Part shown: positions 34,844 to 43,351 of the stretch, one piece after another | How the letters are laid out: every line of letters starts with the position of its first letter | Position numbering within the stretch: the stretch's first letter is position 1 | NCBI RefSeq assembly: GCF_003597125.1 | Contig: NZ_QYYA01000006.1 | Location: 101,108 to 165,107, forward strand | Reading direction: 5' to 3' | DNA: 64,000 nucleotides | Source: Alcanivorax profundi | Lineage (GTDB): Bacteria > Pseudomonadota > Gammaproteobacteria > Pseudomonadales > Alcanivoracaceae | Made by a program: the position numbers and the translations under genes | The notes under the pieces: generated by a model | The model's database searches: none | Seen by the model: the letters and a program-made list of their open reading frames with translations, nothing else | Told to the model about the DNA's origin: nothing

Positions 34844-36255
34844 TAATTTTTTGCCGTCAGTTTGACCATCAACTTCGAATAACCGCGCACGAAGTTCGAC
34901 TGTACACGCTCCGGCTCATCGACCACTTCGATATTTTCGAATCGCTTGAGCAGTTCTTCCCACAAAATCCGTAATTGCAATTCAGCCAGGCGGTTACCCA
35001 TACAACGGTGAATACCGTAACCAAAAGAAATATGGTTGCGTGCATCCTTGCGATCAATAATAAGTTGATCGGGGTTTTCAAACTTGCGTTCATCCCGATT
35101 TCCTGAGGCATACCACATTAAAACCCGGTCCCCTTTCTTGATGGTCTGACCACGAAGTTCAACGTCCTGGGTCGCAACCCTGCGCATGTTGGCCAACGGG
35201 GTTTGCCAACGAATGATTTCCGACACCATGTTCGGAATCAGATCCGGTTTCGCCTTCAGCTTGGCGAACTCCTCGGGGAATTGATTCAAGGCCAACACAC
35301 CACCGCTCATGGAATTCCGCGTGGTGTCATTACCTCCAACAATCAATAGAGCAAGATTACCGATAAACTCCATCGGCCTATTGATCAGGTCTTTTGTGTC
35401 GTCGTTGCCCTGTAGCATACTGATCAAATCAAAACCCGGCTCTTCACCAGCCACACGTCGAGCCTCTTTGTCGCGCCACAATCTTGAGAAAGCTCTAGCC
35501 ATGTCTGCTGCATCATCGAACATGACATCCTCATCCGTGAACTCTCCACCGGTGGCAGATGCTGCACCAGACAGACGATCAGACCAATCAACAAGCTTGT
35601 GACGCTCCTCATAAGGGAAATCAAGTAGCGTTGCCAACATGCGACCTGTAAGCTCTTTTGATACTGCAGGAACCCAGTTGAATGGTTTATCTAGCGGCAG
35701 ACTATCGAGCACTTCTGCAGCTCGAGAACGGATCAGCCCCTCCATTTCCTTAAGATTTTTCGGCGCTACTACGCCCTGCACCGCCCGGCGTTGTACATCA
35801 TGCTTGGGCGGATCCATAGCAATGAACATTTCAACCGATAAGCCTTCAGGTGGATCACCAAGAATAATTTGTGGCTCGGATGAGAAAAGTTCGTGATTTT
35901 TATCCACGAACAATATGTCCTCATAGCGCGTTATGGACCAGAAAGGACCGAATGGACTTTTCTTCTGGTAGTGCACCGGGGCCTCATCACGCAATCGCTT
36001 AAAATACGCGCGCCACTGATCTTGCCGGTACAAAAAGGGGTTACTGGTGTCAATATCTTCAATTGCCAAGCTATTGACATCAGGAACAGGCGTTTCAACG
36101 AAATTTACTTGTGGTCGCCGAGACCCAACCGTTTTTTTCTTGGCTTTCATCAACATCTTCAGTGCCTTGATTTGCAAATGCATCGGCAGCACTTTGGAGG
36201 AAGCGTTGATCATCTTAGTCTGAATAGCATTGGTTGAGCTTGTTTTTGTTGACAT
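34843..36255 (-). CDS. Cytochrome P450, CYP153-type alkane hydroxylase
   Basis: A 470-residue soluble class I P450. The I-helix oxygen-binding stretch is VGGNDTTRNSMSGG (306-319), ExxR is Glu346-Arg349, and the heme loop is FGYGIHRCMG (411-420) with Cys418 as iron ligand. The I-helix and heme loops fit CYP153, the family hydroxylating the terminal carbon of medium-chain alkanes and cycloalkanes. An N-terminal extension of about 50 residues is richer in Lys and hydrophobic residues than in the core family. AAGGAG precedes the start. Electron partners flank it in the same operon. Substrate range cannot be read from sequence. Confidence 0.94.
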   Translation of the reverse strand: MSTKTSSTNAIQTKMINASSKVLPMHLQIKALKMLMKAKKKTVGSRRPQVNFVETPVPDVNSLAIEDIDTSNPFLYRQDQWRAYFKRLRDEAPVHYQKKSPFGPFWSITRYEDILFVDKNHELFSSEPQIILGDPPEGLSVEMFIAMDPPKHDVQRRAVQGVVAPKNLKEMEGLIRSRAAEVLDSLPLDKPFNWVPAVSKELTGRMLATLLDFPYEERHKLVDWSDRLSGAASATGGEFTDEDVMFDDAADMARAFSRLWRDKEARRVAGEEPGFDLISMLQGNDDTKDLINRPMEFIGNLALLIVGGNDTTRNSMSGGVLALNQFPEEFAKLKAKPDLIPNMVSEIIRWQTPLANMRRVATQDVELRGQTIKKGDRVLMWYASGNRDERKFENPDQLIIDRKDARNHISFGYGIHRCMGNRLAELQLRILWEELLKRFENIEVVDEPERVQSNFVRGYSKLMVKLTAKN

Positions 36256-36269
36256 AGCTTTCTCCTTGC

Positions 36270-36590
36270 TTACATCTGGAACTCGGGAAGTTGGACGGTC
36301 ATACCGTCCATTGCTTTAGTCGTTTGCACCTGACACCCTAGGCGTGAAGTTCTCGCACGCTCCGGAGTCATTGACAGCATCTGTTCTTCTGCATCACCAA
36401 CCTTACCGGTCTTTTCGAACCACTCATCTGACACAATCATGTGACAGGTTCCACAAGCGCACTCCCCACCACAATCACCATCAATACCAGGAACGGCATT
36501 ATCAACGGCGATTTGCATAAGAGTAGCCCCCTCATCAAATTGCGTAACATGCTCGGTGCTGTCATGTTCAATGAAAATAATTTTTCCCAC
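36270..36590 (-). CDS. [2Fe-2S] ferredoxin of the P450 system
   Basis: A 106-residue putidaredoxin-type ferredoxin. Cluster ligands are Cys40, Cys46, Cys49 (CGGECACGTCHM) and Cys86 (SRLGCQV), with an extra Cys44. It carries electrons from the reductase to the CYP153 enzyme. It begins at a GTG with AGGAG 7 bp upstream, and is the first gene of the cluster. Confidence 0.94.
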   Translation of the reverse strand: MGKIIFIEHDSTEHVTQFDEGATLMQIAVDNAVPGIDGDCGGECACGTCHMIVSDEWFEKTGKVGDAEEQMLSMTPERARTSRLGCQVQTTKAMDGMTVQLPEFQM

Positions 36591-36747
36591 AGTGTGTCTC
36601 CTGCCAGTTATATCTACCCTGAAGACTGGCTATATGCAGGAACACCGACGAGGACTTTTCTTGACATAACAGGGACATTAAAAGACAGTTGGCACATTCC
36701 GAGGAATCGCTGATGGCGATAACGTCGCACAAACAGGGTTTGAAAAA
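36591..36747. promoter_or_regulatory. Divergent promoter of P450 cluster and AraC gene
   Basis: A 157-bp gap with several GACA/ACATT half-sites in helical phase (36663, 36674, 36684, 36693), consistent with direct-repeat AraC-type binding. A TTGACA at 36661-36666 could be a -35 element of the AraC gene. Operator assignment is tentative. Confidence 0.45.
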
Positions 36748-37752
36748 GTGGATGCTGATATCCCGTCGAATTACTCACGCCTTATCGCTCGCGAACTTGG
36801 CCTGAGTGCACGAGAACTCCCCAAGCTCTTGCGCAACACGGGTGTAGATGTTGCGCAGTTGCTCAAAGACGAAAGTCTGTTCACTGCGGCCCAGCAGATT
36901 CAGGTTTTCCGCAATGCTTTAGATTTGTCCTGCAAACCGGAGTTCGGCTTACTGCTAGGCCGACGCCTCACCCCTGCAACCCACGGGGCAATGGGATTTG
37001 TTGCAAACAGCAGCCCAGATCTTTATACAGCATTGCATGCTGTCCACACTTTCCTGCCAACTCGGGCAAGCTTTATTCATGTTCACTTACAACAAAAAGA
37101 GGAATTTCTGGAATGCGTTGTAAACTTCCAAGTTTCGATGGATACGGATGTGGAACGCTGCTTGGCCGATGCCGTAATCAAAGCTTTTTTTGAAATTGGT
37201 GAATTCATCGTAGGCCGCCCCTTATATGAATCGGAGGTTCACTTCACCCATCCAGCCCCAGCCTACAAAGATATGTACAGGGACTACTTGCCTGGCAGGG
37301 TTTACTTTAACTGTGACAAATTCAAACTAAAGCTGGCAATGGCGTTGTGCCGTAAACCAAACGCATCAGCCAATCATGAAAGTTACCGTCTAGCGTTACA
37401 GCAATGCGAATCCATGCTTGCGCGGCTTCAGACTCGTGAGCAGGATTATCGGACCCAGGTTGAGAAAATGATGTTGTCTCGCCCTCCAGGGACGCTTAGT
37501 GAAGAAGAAGCAGCAGCCACGCTATTCATAAGCAAGCGGACACTTGCTCGCAAACTGAGAAGCGAAAACAGCAGTTTCAGGAAAATTCGCGACGAGGTGC
37601 TATCCAGGCAGGCCGCAAGCTATTTGCGTGACAGCAATCTGTCTGTTGAAGCCATTGCCTCATTGCTGAATTATCACGACTCAGCAAGCTTCAGGCGGGC
37701 TTTCAAGCGCTGGTTCGGCCGAACGCCTGACCAGTACAGACAGAATATTTGA
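36748..37752 (+). CDS. AraC-family regulator (AlkR/OruR-like, arabinose-binding N-terminal type)
   Basis: A 334-residue protein. It has an N-terminal effector domain of the Arabinose_bd type (GLLLGRRLTPATHGAMGF at about residues 71-88) and a C-terminal double helix-turn-helix (LSEEEAAATLFISKRTLARKL, then SVEAIASLLNYHDSASFRRAFKRWFGRTPDQYR). The layout is that of AlkR and related alkane-responsive activators. The start is a GTG at 36748. Divergence from the P450 cluster suggests it activates that cluster in response to alkane or alkanol. Confidence 0.9.
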   Translation: MDADIPSNYSRLIARELGLSARELPKLLRNTGVDVAQLLKDESLFTAAQQIQVFRNALDLSCKPEFGLLLGRRLTPATHGAMGFVANSSPDLYTALHAVHTFLPTRASFIHVHLQQKEEFLECVVNFQVSMDTDVERCLADAVIKAFFEIGEFIVGRPLYESEVHFTHPAPAYKDMYRDYLPGRVYFNCDKFKLKLAMALCRKPNASANHESYRLALQQCESMLARLQTREQDYRTQVEKMMLSRPPGTLSEEEAAATLFISKRTLARKLRSENSSFRKIRDEVLSRQAASYLRDSNLSVEAIASLLNYHDSASFRRAFKRWFGRTPDQYRQNI

Positions 37753-37823
37753 GGGAACTTTTAACCTATGCCCACATTTCAATACAATCGTAGGGATATA
37801 AACACCAAATAAAATAGAATTGT

Positions 37824-38429
37824 CTAGCGTTTGAGCACACCATCCTTAATTACCGTCCACACAAAATCTCCGACATCCTTCACCGTATATCGCCCCCCCT
37901 CATTGAACCACGTTGCTACCCAGTTCAACGCGCCCAGCCCGATAAGACGCAAAAGATCACGATCCACATCAGCACGAATCAGGCCCTGAGAGGACAAAGA
38001 TTGCAACATGGCAGACCAAAGAAGCTCGTATTTGTCTCGTAGATCAATCATTTCCTGGCGGGACTCACCATGCAAGGAGCGCCATTCAAAAAGGAGGACA
38101 TAGACCATATCCGACCCACCAACCAGCAACTCAAGGTGAGCATTGATCCCCTGACGCAACTGCTCAAGCGGCTCACTTTCCCCCCGAATGGCCTCAGACA
38201 AGGCCGTAGACGCTTGCTCAAGCGCAAGGCGCATCAAGTCGACCAGAATGCTTTCCTTGGAGGGGTAACGGTAATGCAAGCTGCCAGGCAGCATGCCACA
38301 AGCCTCGGCGATTTCTTTAACGGTGGTTTTATCGAACCCCTTTTGACGAAATAGACGAGCTGCAGCACCGAGCACAAACACTCGATCCGCCTCCGCCACC
38401 GGCGTTACCTGATTTTTCTTTCTTCCCAC
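37824..38429 (-). CDS. TetR-family regulator (KstR2-like C-terminal domain), candidate regulator of the 18-bp operator set
   Basis: A 201-residue TetR protein. The helix-turn-helix is KGFDKTTVKEIAEACGMLPGSLHYRYPSKE (near residues 30-59). The C-terminal LIGLGALNWVATWFNEGGRYT segment resembles KstR2-type regulators of catabolic acyl-CoA genes, which respond to CoA thioesters. It is divergent from the first operator-bearing operon; the operator at 38555-38572 lies in the shared gap. It is therefore the best candidate to control all four operons with that site. That is inference; no direct binding evidence exists here. Confidence 0.9.
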   Translation of the reverse strand: MGRKKNQVTPVAEADRVFVLGAAARLFRQKGFDKTTVKEIAEACGMLPGSLHYRYPSKESILVDLMRLALEQASTALSEAIRGESEPLEQLRQGINAHLELLVGGSDMVYVLLFEWRSLHGESRQEMIDLRDKYELLWSAMLQSLSSQGLIRADVDRDLLRLIGLGALNWVATWFNEGGRYTVKDVGDFVWTVIKDGVLKR

Positions 38430-38554
38430 AAGGCACTCCCATGCTGTAAGCCTTTGATTCTAGCATTCCTTTTAAAGTCGGCCCAGCCTTCCTGGCCGAT
38501 GGCACTATTCGATCTATACAGATAAAAACACGCTGTCTACCTTATAATCTTGAA

Positions 38555-38572
38555 TTTGGTTGGTCATACAAA
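38555..38572. promoter_or_regulatory. 18-bp palindromic operator, copy 1
   Basis: TTTGGTTGGTCATACAAA. It lies 7 bp after a perfect -10 hexamer TATAAT (38543-38548) and 38 bp before the first gene of the operon, so bound protein would block early transcription. It is the most degenerate of the four copies on its right half (ACAAA). Confidence 0.7.
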
Positions 38573-38610
38573 TAAAGTCCAATGAATGCACTTTACTTGG
38601 GAGCGATCCA

Positions 38611-39555
38611 ATGGCTCTGGCAAACCGCAAGATTGGTTACGACGAGGTTGTAACCCGTGACATTCACTTTCCCATGAACATCGAAAACGTGGCTCGCCAC
38701 TGGTTTCGCAACGACCCGTGGTCCACTCACTGGATGAATGCCATTCTCGCCGCCGTCCCCGACGGTGAACGCTGGGTGATGAATTCTGCAAGACGGCAGC
38801 TTGGCAAGCTTGACGATCCAGAAGTGCTGAACGCAGCTAAAGAATTCATTCGCCAGGAGCGCATTCATGCTCGTGAGCACGATGAAATGAACGCCATCGG
38901 CGTGCAACACGGGGTTCCCATCGACAAGGTTGAAGGCGTGTTCAAGCTGATCCGTAAGCAACTCCAACACCGCCTCAGTGACGATATGCAGAGCTCCATC
39001 GCAGCGGCGTTTGAACATTTCACGGCCATTATTTCCTCGGTACTGCTTGAGCACCCGGAGCTGTTTGACGAAACCCACCCGGATTTGCGTGCCATGCTCT
39101 ACTGGCACTTTGTCGAAGAAACCGAGCACAAGAGCGTCAGTTATGACGTCTTCGTCGATGCCAGTGGTGGTGGCTACCGCAGTTACCGACTGCGTATCAG
39201 TGGCATGCTACTGGCCATTGCCCTGGGCTTCCCCATTATGATCGGCAACCAGACCTATCTGCTCTACAAGGATCGTCAAATTCTGAATTTGTGGTCCGCC
39301 GCCAAAATGACCAAAGTCCTGTTCTGGCGTCCCGGCATTCTTTCCAAGGTACTCGCTGGCGTGCCCCCCTATTTCTCCCCCACTTTCCACCCGTGGGATG
39401 ACGATAACCGTGATGTAATCCGGATCTGGAAACGCGCCTACGAAAGAACTGGCGACCCTCATAAGGCCTATCAAGCGCTCAGAGACCACCGAGCCAACAA
39501 TGTACACGGTACATTCGAAACGCCACAACCTGAACCCGCATGGGGGCAGGCATGA
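38611..39555 (+). CDS. PF10118 family protein, putative di-iron ferritin-like enzyme (paralogue 1)
   Basis: A 314-residue protein of the PF10118 family, usually annotated as a predicted metal-dependent hydrolase. The sequence shows four spaced ligands: Glu53 (PDGER), Glu83-x-x-His86 (QERIH), Glu135 (FEHFTA) and Glu170-x-x-His173 (EETEHKSVSYD). This is the E / ExxH / E / ExxH pattern of di-iron four-helix bundles, with two ExxH pairs about 87 residues apart. A hydrophobic region around 196-220 may contact membrane. The start at 38611 has GGGAG upstream. It heads an operon with SDR, esterase and Baeyer-Villiger monooxygenase; an oxygenase or peroxidase role is possible. Confidence 0.85.
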   Translation: MALANRKIGYDEVVTRDIHFPMNIENVARHWFRNDPWSTHWMNAILAAVPDGERWVMNSARRQLGKLDDPEVLNAAKEFIRQERIHAREHDEMNAIGVQHGVPIDKVEGVFKLIRKQLQHRLSDDMQSSIAAAFEHFTAIISSVLLEHPELFDETHPDLRAMLYWHFVEETEHKSVSYDVFVDASGGGYRSYRLRISGMLLAIALGFPIMIGNQTYLLYKDRQILNLWSAAKMTKVLFWRPGILSKVLAGVPPYFSPTFHPWDDDNRDVIRIWKRAYERTGDPHKAYQALRDHRANNVHGTFETPQPEPAWGQA

Positions 39556-40379
39556 AAAAGAAACCCTTGCACCCGTCAACTCAGGCGGCAGCTGTCATCA
39601 CCGGGGCGGGTAGCGGCATCGGTCGTAGCTTTGCTTACGAAGTTGCCCGTCGAGGCGGTTCGGTACTGTGTGTCGATATCAATGAAGAGCGCGCCGAACA
39701 GGTGGCGATCAGCCTGCGAGCACTCGGTACTCACGCGGTAGCCCTGGGGTGTGATGTCGGCGATGAAAAACAGATGGCATACCTGGCGGAAAATGCCGAG
39801 CCTTTGCTCGGCAGGCCGGTAACCCTGGTAATCAACAACGCCGGCGTCGGCCTCGGTGGCCCAATCGGCGAGGTGTCACTTGAAGATTGGCACTGGTGCA
39901 TGAACGTCAATCTATGGGGAGTTATTCACGGCTGCCATTATTTTGCCCCTCAGCTTCGCGATCTGGGCTATGGAGGCATCATCAATGTGGCCTCTGCTGC
40001 CGCATTCGGGTCCGCCCCGGAAATGGCCGCCTACAACGTCACCAAGGCGGGGGTGCTGGCCCTGTCCGAAACGCTGTCTTCTGAACTGACCGGTACCGGC
40101 GTAAAAATCACGGCCCTGTGCCCAACCGTGGTCCCGACCAATATCGTCGAGAATGGGCGCCTGCCTGAACGTCGCCGTGACTTTGCCCGTTCAGCGATGA
40201 CCCGCTATGCCCTCACCAACGCCGACCAGGTGGCCCGACAGACCCTCAGTGCCCTTGATCGAGGTGAGCTTTACATGCTGCCACAAATTGACGGCCGGCT
40301 TGCCTGGCGGTTGAAACGCCTGACGCCACGACTATACGCCCGCGCGATTGGCGAAGCTTACAGAATGCTGGCTGATTAA
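39552..40379 (+). CDS. Short-chain dehydrogenase/reductase (SDR)
   Basis: A 275-residue classical SDR. The nucleotide motif is VITGAGSGIGRSFA (about residues 15-28), then NNAGVGLGG, and the catalytic Ser / Tyr-x3-Lys in VASAAAFGS and YNVTK. Its ATG overlaps the stop of the PF10118 gene (ATGA), so it is coupled. In this operon it would turn a secondary or primary alcohol into a ketone or aldehyde, giving substrate for the downstream Baeyer-Villiger enzyme. A second SDR at 50478 has the same role in the mirrored operon. Confidence 0.9.
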   Translation: MKKKPLHPSTQAAAVITGAGSGIGRSFAYEVARRGGSVLCVDINEERAEQVAISLRALGTHAVALGCDVGDEKQMAYLAENAEPLLGRPVTLVINNAGVGLGGPIGEVSLEDWHWCMNVNLWGVIHGCHYFAPQLRDLGYGGIINVASAAAFGSAPEMAAYNVTKAGVLALSETLSSELTGTGVKITALCPTVVPTNIVENGRLPERRRDFARSAMTRYALTNADQVARQTLSALDRGELYMLPQIDGRLAWRLKRLTPRLYARAIGEAYRMLAD

Positions 40380-40417
40380 ACCGCATTAGTGGAAACGAAA
40401 CACGCAAGGAATTCAAT

Positions 40418-41377
40418 ATGGCCTCCATTCCTACAACAATTTTGAAGCTACTTTTTCGCGCCGGCATGAAGCGTGATATACGCGACCCGGACAAACTGGT
40501 AAGACATCTTCGCAGGGTGATGAACGCGCCTTTGGCCCCCTCTCTGCTGCCACGCGGAGTGCGACTCAAGCGAGGCAAGGTTGCAGGAATAGCTGGCCAC
40601 TGGCTAGGCACCGCAGACCCACAAATCACCATACTCTACCTGCATGGTGGCGCCTTCATCGGCGGGCGGCTTGATACCTATCACCACTTTTGTGGCCGTT
40701 TGGCTCACGCCCTGAATGCGCGGGTCTTTCTTCCGGATTACCGACTAGCCCCTGAGCACCCCTTCCCGGCAGCAACGGATGACGCCTTTAATGTGTATCG
40801 TGAACTGATCGCAGACCCTCGCCCTGTGGTCATTGCGGGAGACTCTGCGGGAGGCAACCTGACGTTAGTCACATTGCTGCGTGCCCGTGATCAGCTGCTG
40901 AAAATGCCGGCTTGCGCCCTCGCCATTTCGCCGGCATCGGATGCGCGAGGCACCCTGATGTCCAGACAGGCGAATAGCGACAGCGATACCATGCTTTCCC
41001 ATGGCATGATTGAGGTGGCAACGGATATCTATCTGGCCGGCGCGGACCCCGCTCACCCGTATGCCTCACCAATCACCGCGGATTTCACCGGCTTGCCCCC
41101 TCTACTTTTCACTGTCAGTAGCGAAGAGTGTCTGCGCGACGATACCCATGCAGCAGCACAATGCGCGCGAGATGCGGGGGTGCCCGTGCAGGTTCTGGAG
41201 CGCGATGATATGCCGCACGTGTGGCCCGTATTCACCTTTTTGCTACCAGAGGCAAAGCAGGACTTCCCTACCATCGTCCGAATTCTGGAAAAGTATCTGA
41301 CCAGCAATAACGTCGGCAAAGCCCCATCCCAAACGGTCAATGCTAGCGATAGCGCCATAGTTGAGGTTGCATCATGA
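40418..41377 (+). CDS. Alpha/beta hydrolase of the hormone-sensitive lipase family (LipR-like)
   Basis: A 319-residue esterase. The HSL oxyanion motif is YLHGGAFIGG (74-83), and the catalytic triad is Ser143 in GDSAGG, an aspartate at 241/242 (ECLRDD) and His267 (MPHVW). AGGAATT precedes the ATG. It would cleave the ester formed by the Baeyer-Villiger enzyme next to it. The SDR-LipR-flavin monooxygenase order recalls the mycobacterial mymA locus (sadH, lipR, mymA), from memory. Confidence 0.9.
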   Translation: MASIPTTILKLLFRAGMKRDIRDPDKLVRHLRRVMNAPLAPSLLPRGVRLKRGKVAGIAGHWLGTADPQITILYLHGGAFIGGRLDTYHHFCGRLAHALNARVFLPDYRLAPEHPFPAATDDAFNVYRELIADPRPVVIAGDSAGGNLTLVTLLRARDQLLKMPACALAISPASDARGTLMSRQANSDSDTMLSHGMIEVATDIYLAGADPAHPYASPITADFTGLPPLLFTVSSEECLRDDTHAAAQCARDAGVPVQVLERDDMPHVWPVFTFLLPEAKQDFPTIVRILEKYLTSNNVGKAPSQTVNASDSAIVEVAS

Positions 41378-43017
41378 ATATGGCTGCTGTTGCAATCCAT
41401 AACCCTCGTCCCAGCGTTACTCCTGATCATGAAGTCATTATCATCGGCGCGGGAATTTCTGGAATTGGTGCGGCAATCCAGCTGCGTGCCGATGGCATCA
41501 AAGATATCTTGATCCTTGAGCGAAGCAAGGATGTGGGAGGAACCTGGCGCGACAACCGTTATCCGGGAATCGCTGTCGACATTACCTCGTTTACCTATTC
41601 ATTTTCCTTCGAACAAAACGCAAATTGGTCTCGCGTTTTTGCGCCGGGAAACGAGCTTTACCAGTATACAAGACAGGTAACAAGCAAGTATGGCATCTAC
41701 CCACTGATTCGCTTTGGTGTCGAAGTCGCTAGCGCCCGTTTTGATCTCGACAGCCATGTCTGGTTGATCGATCTTACGGATGGCAGGCGACTTAGTGCAC
41801 GCCATATTGTCTCGGCCTGTGGCGGTTTGATATCACCCAAGATGCCAGATATTGAAGGGCTTGATACGTTCCAGGGCAATGTCATTCACACTGCACGCTG
41901 GCCAGATGACCTTGATCTTAGTGACAAGCGAGTAGCGGTAATAGGCACTGGCGCCACTGCAGTGCAACTGATTCCGAAAATTGCCGGCAAGGCCCGCCAA
42001 TTGGATGTCTACCAGCGCACCCCCATCTGGGTACTGAAAAAACCCGATCATAGCCTGCCCGGCTGGCTCAAGACTCTGTTCCGAACCGTACCGGGCCTGC
42101 AACGCACCCTTCGGGGCGCCACCGATACCGCCAGTGAAACCCTGATGGTGCTTTCAGCAATTTATTATCGCCAGGCCCCCTGGCTGGTCCGCATGTGCGA
42201 AAAGGCGGGCATAAACAACTTGCGCGAACAACTGCCCAACCGCAAAGACCTGTGGGAGAAACTGACACCGAAATACGGCTTCGGCTGTAAAAGACCAACC
42301 TTCTCCAACGACTATTTCCGCACCTTCGGCCGGGACAACGTCGAGCTGGTGACGACGCCGATCAAACGCATCACCTCCCGTGGCATCACCACCGAAGACG
42401 GCCGCTCACGACGCATAGATACCTTGATCCTCGCCACCGGTTACAAAACCTTCGAGAAAGGAAATATTCCCTCGTTCGACGTCATCGGCAGCAACAACAT
42501 CAATTTGGGCGATTTCTGGCATGACTACCGTTACCAGGCCTATGAAGGGTTGACCATTCCGGGCTACCCGAACTTTTACATCATGCTCGGTCCCTATGCC
42601 CTTATCGGCACCTCTTACTTCAAGATGGTCGAAGGGAATGCCATCCACCTCTCTCGCTGTATTCGCGAAGCCAACCGACGTGGAGCCAGCCAAGTGGAAA
42701 TACGTCAGTCCGTCCATGACGCGTATTTCCGCAATATCCAGAAACGCCAGCAAAACACCGTGTTCCTTAACCACAACTGCGCGCTGTCGAACAGTTATTA
42801 CTTCGACCATCATGGTGACGCGCCAATGCTGCGGCCCTCTACCTCTCTGGAAATGCTGTGGCGAGCCAAGCATTTACCGATGGATCACTACCGGTTCAGT
42901 GTACTGGCCGGGCACACTCCCAGCAGACACGACGGCGGGAGACAAGCCTGTGAGCCACATCCCCAGCTGCCAGAGAAGGGCATTCCGGCAAAACAAACAG
43001 ATAACAATTCTCAGTGA
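41374..43017 (+). CDS. Baeyer-Villiger flavin monooxygenase
   Basis: A 547-residue FAD/NADPH monooxygenase. The FAD motif is GAGISG (25-30), and the Baeyer-Villiger fingerprint FxGxxxHxxxW is F166QGNVIHTARW176. The NADPH motif GTGATA is at 191-196. It overlaps the esterase stop codon (ATGA). It inserts oxygen next to a ketone to give an ester or lactone. Together with the SDR and esterase it forms a complete subterminal oxidation route from alcohol through ketone to ester to acid plus alcohol. It is distinct from the AlmA-like enzyme at 48955. Confidence 0.92.
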   Translation: MNMAAVAIHNPRPSVTPDHEVIIIGAGISGIGAAIQLRADGIKDILILERSKDVGGTWRDNRYPGIAVDITSFTYSFSFEQNANWSRVFAPGNELYQYTRQVTSKYGIYPLIRFGVEVASARFDLDSHVWLIDLTDGRRLSARHIVSACGGLISPKMPDIEGLDTFQGNVIHTARWPDDLDLSDKRVAVIGTGATAVQLIPKIAGKARQLDVYQRTPIWVLKKPDHSLPGWLKTLFRTVPGLQRTLRGATDTASETLMVLSAIYYRQAPWLVRMCEKAGINNLREQLPNRKDLWEKLTPKYGFGCKRPTFSNDYFRTFGRDNVELVTTPIKRITSRGITTEDGRSRRIDTLILATGYKTFEKGNIPSFDVIGSNNINLGDFWHDYRYQAYEGLTIPGYPNFYIMLGPYALIGTSYFKMVEGNAIHLSRCIREANRRGASQVEIRQSVHDAYFRNIQKRQQNTVFLNHNCALSNSYYFDHHGDAPMLRPSTSLEMLWRAKHLPMDHYRFSVLAGHTPSRHDGGRQACEPHPQLPEKGIPAKQTDNNSQ

Positions 43018-43351
43018 CTGTGCCAGAGAAAGTGTGGAGCCTGCTTGTACATGTCACGCCAGCAGAGCTCTCCAGATCCAGTTGACCGTGCGCTTTAGCG
43101 CTGCCCAGGAGGCGTTACACCACTCGATAACCCATGCCTGGTCAGCAACAGAACACGGCATCTCGTCATAGACGACGACTGGGCGTCACGCATTAATGTG
43201 TGACATTACCGGAGCGCCAGAGCACAACGTCATTACAGTCATGGACACAGACAGCTAAGCCTGAGACCAATATTGGTTGTTTAACCAAACAAACAGAAAA
43301 TCAGAACAACTCACCATCTATAACCAGAACAGCCCCCTTTAGGAGCCTGAA
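43018..43351. other. Intergenic region with promoter of the FadL operon
   Basis: 334 bp. No convincing coding sequence. It carries the operator copy 2 (43272-43289) about 63 bp before the FadL start, followed by AGGAG. A possible -10 (CAATAT, 43269-43274) overlaps the left end of the operator. Confidence 0.6.
43272..43289. promoter_or_regulatory. 18-bp palindromic operator, copy 2
   Basis: ATTGGTTGTTTAACCAAA; the inner TTGGTT-GTT-TAACCAA is nearly perfect. It lies ahead of the FadL-lipoprotein operon. Confidence 0.7.
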
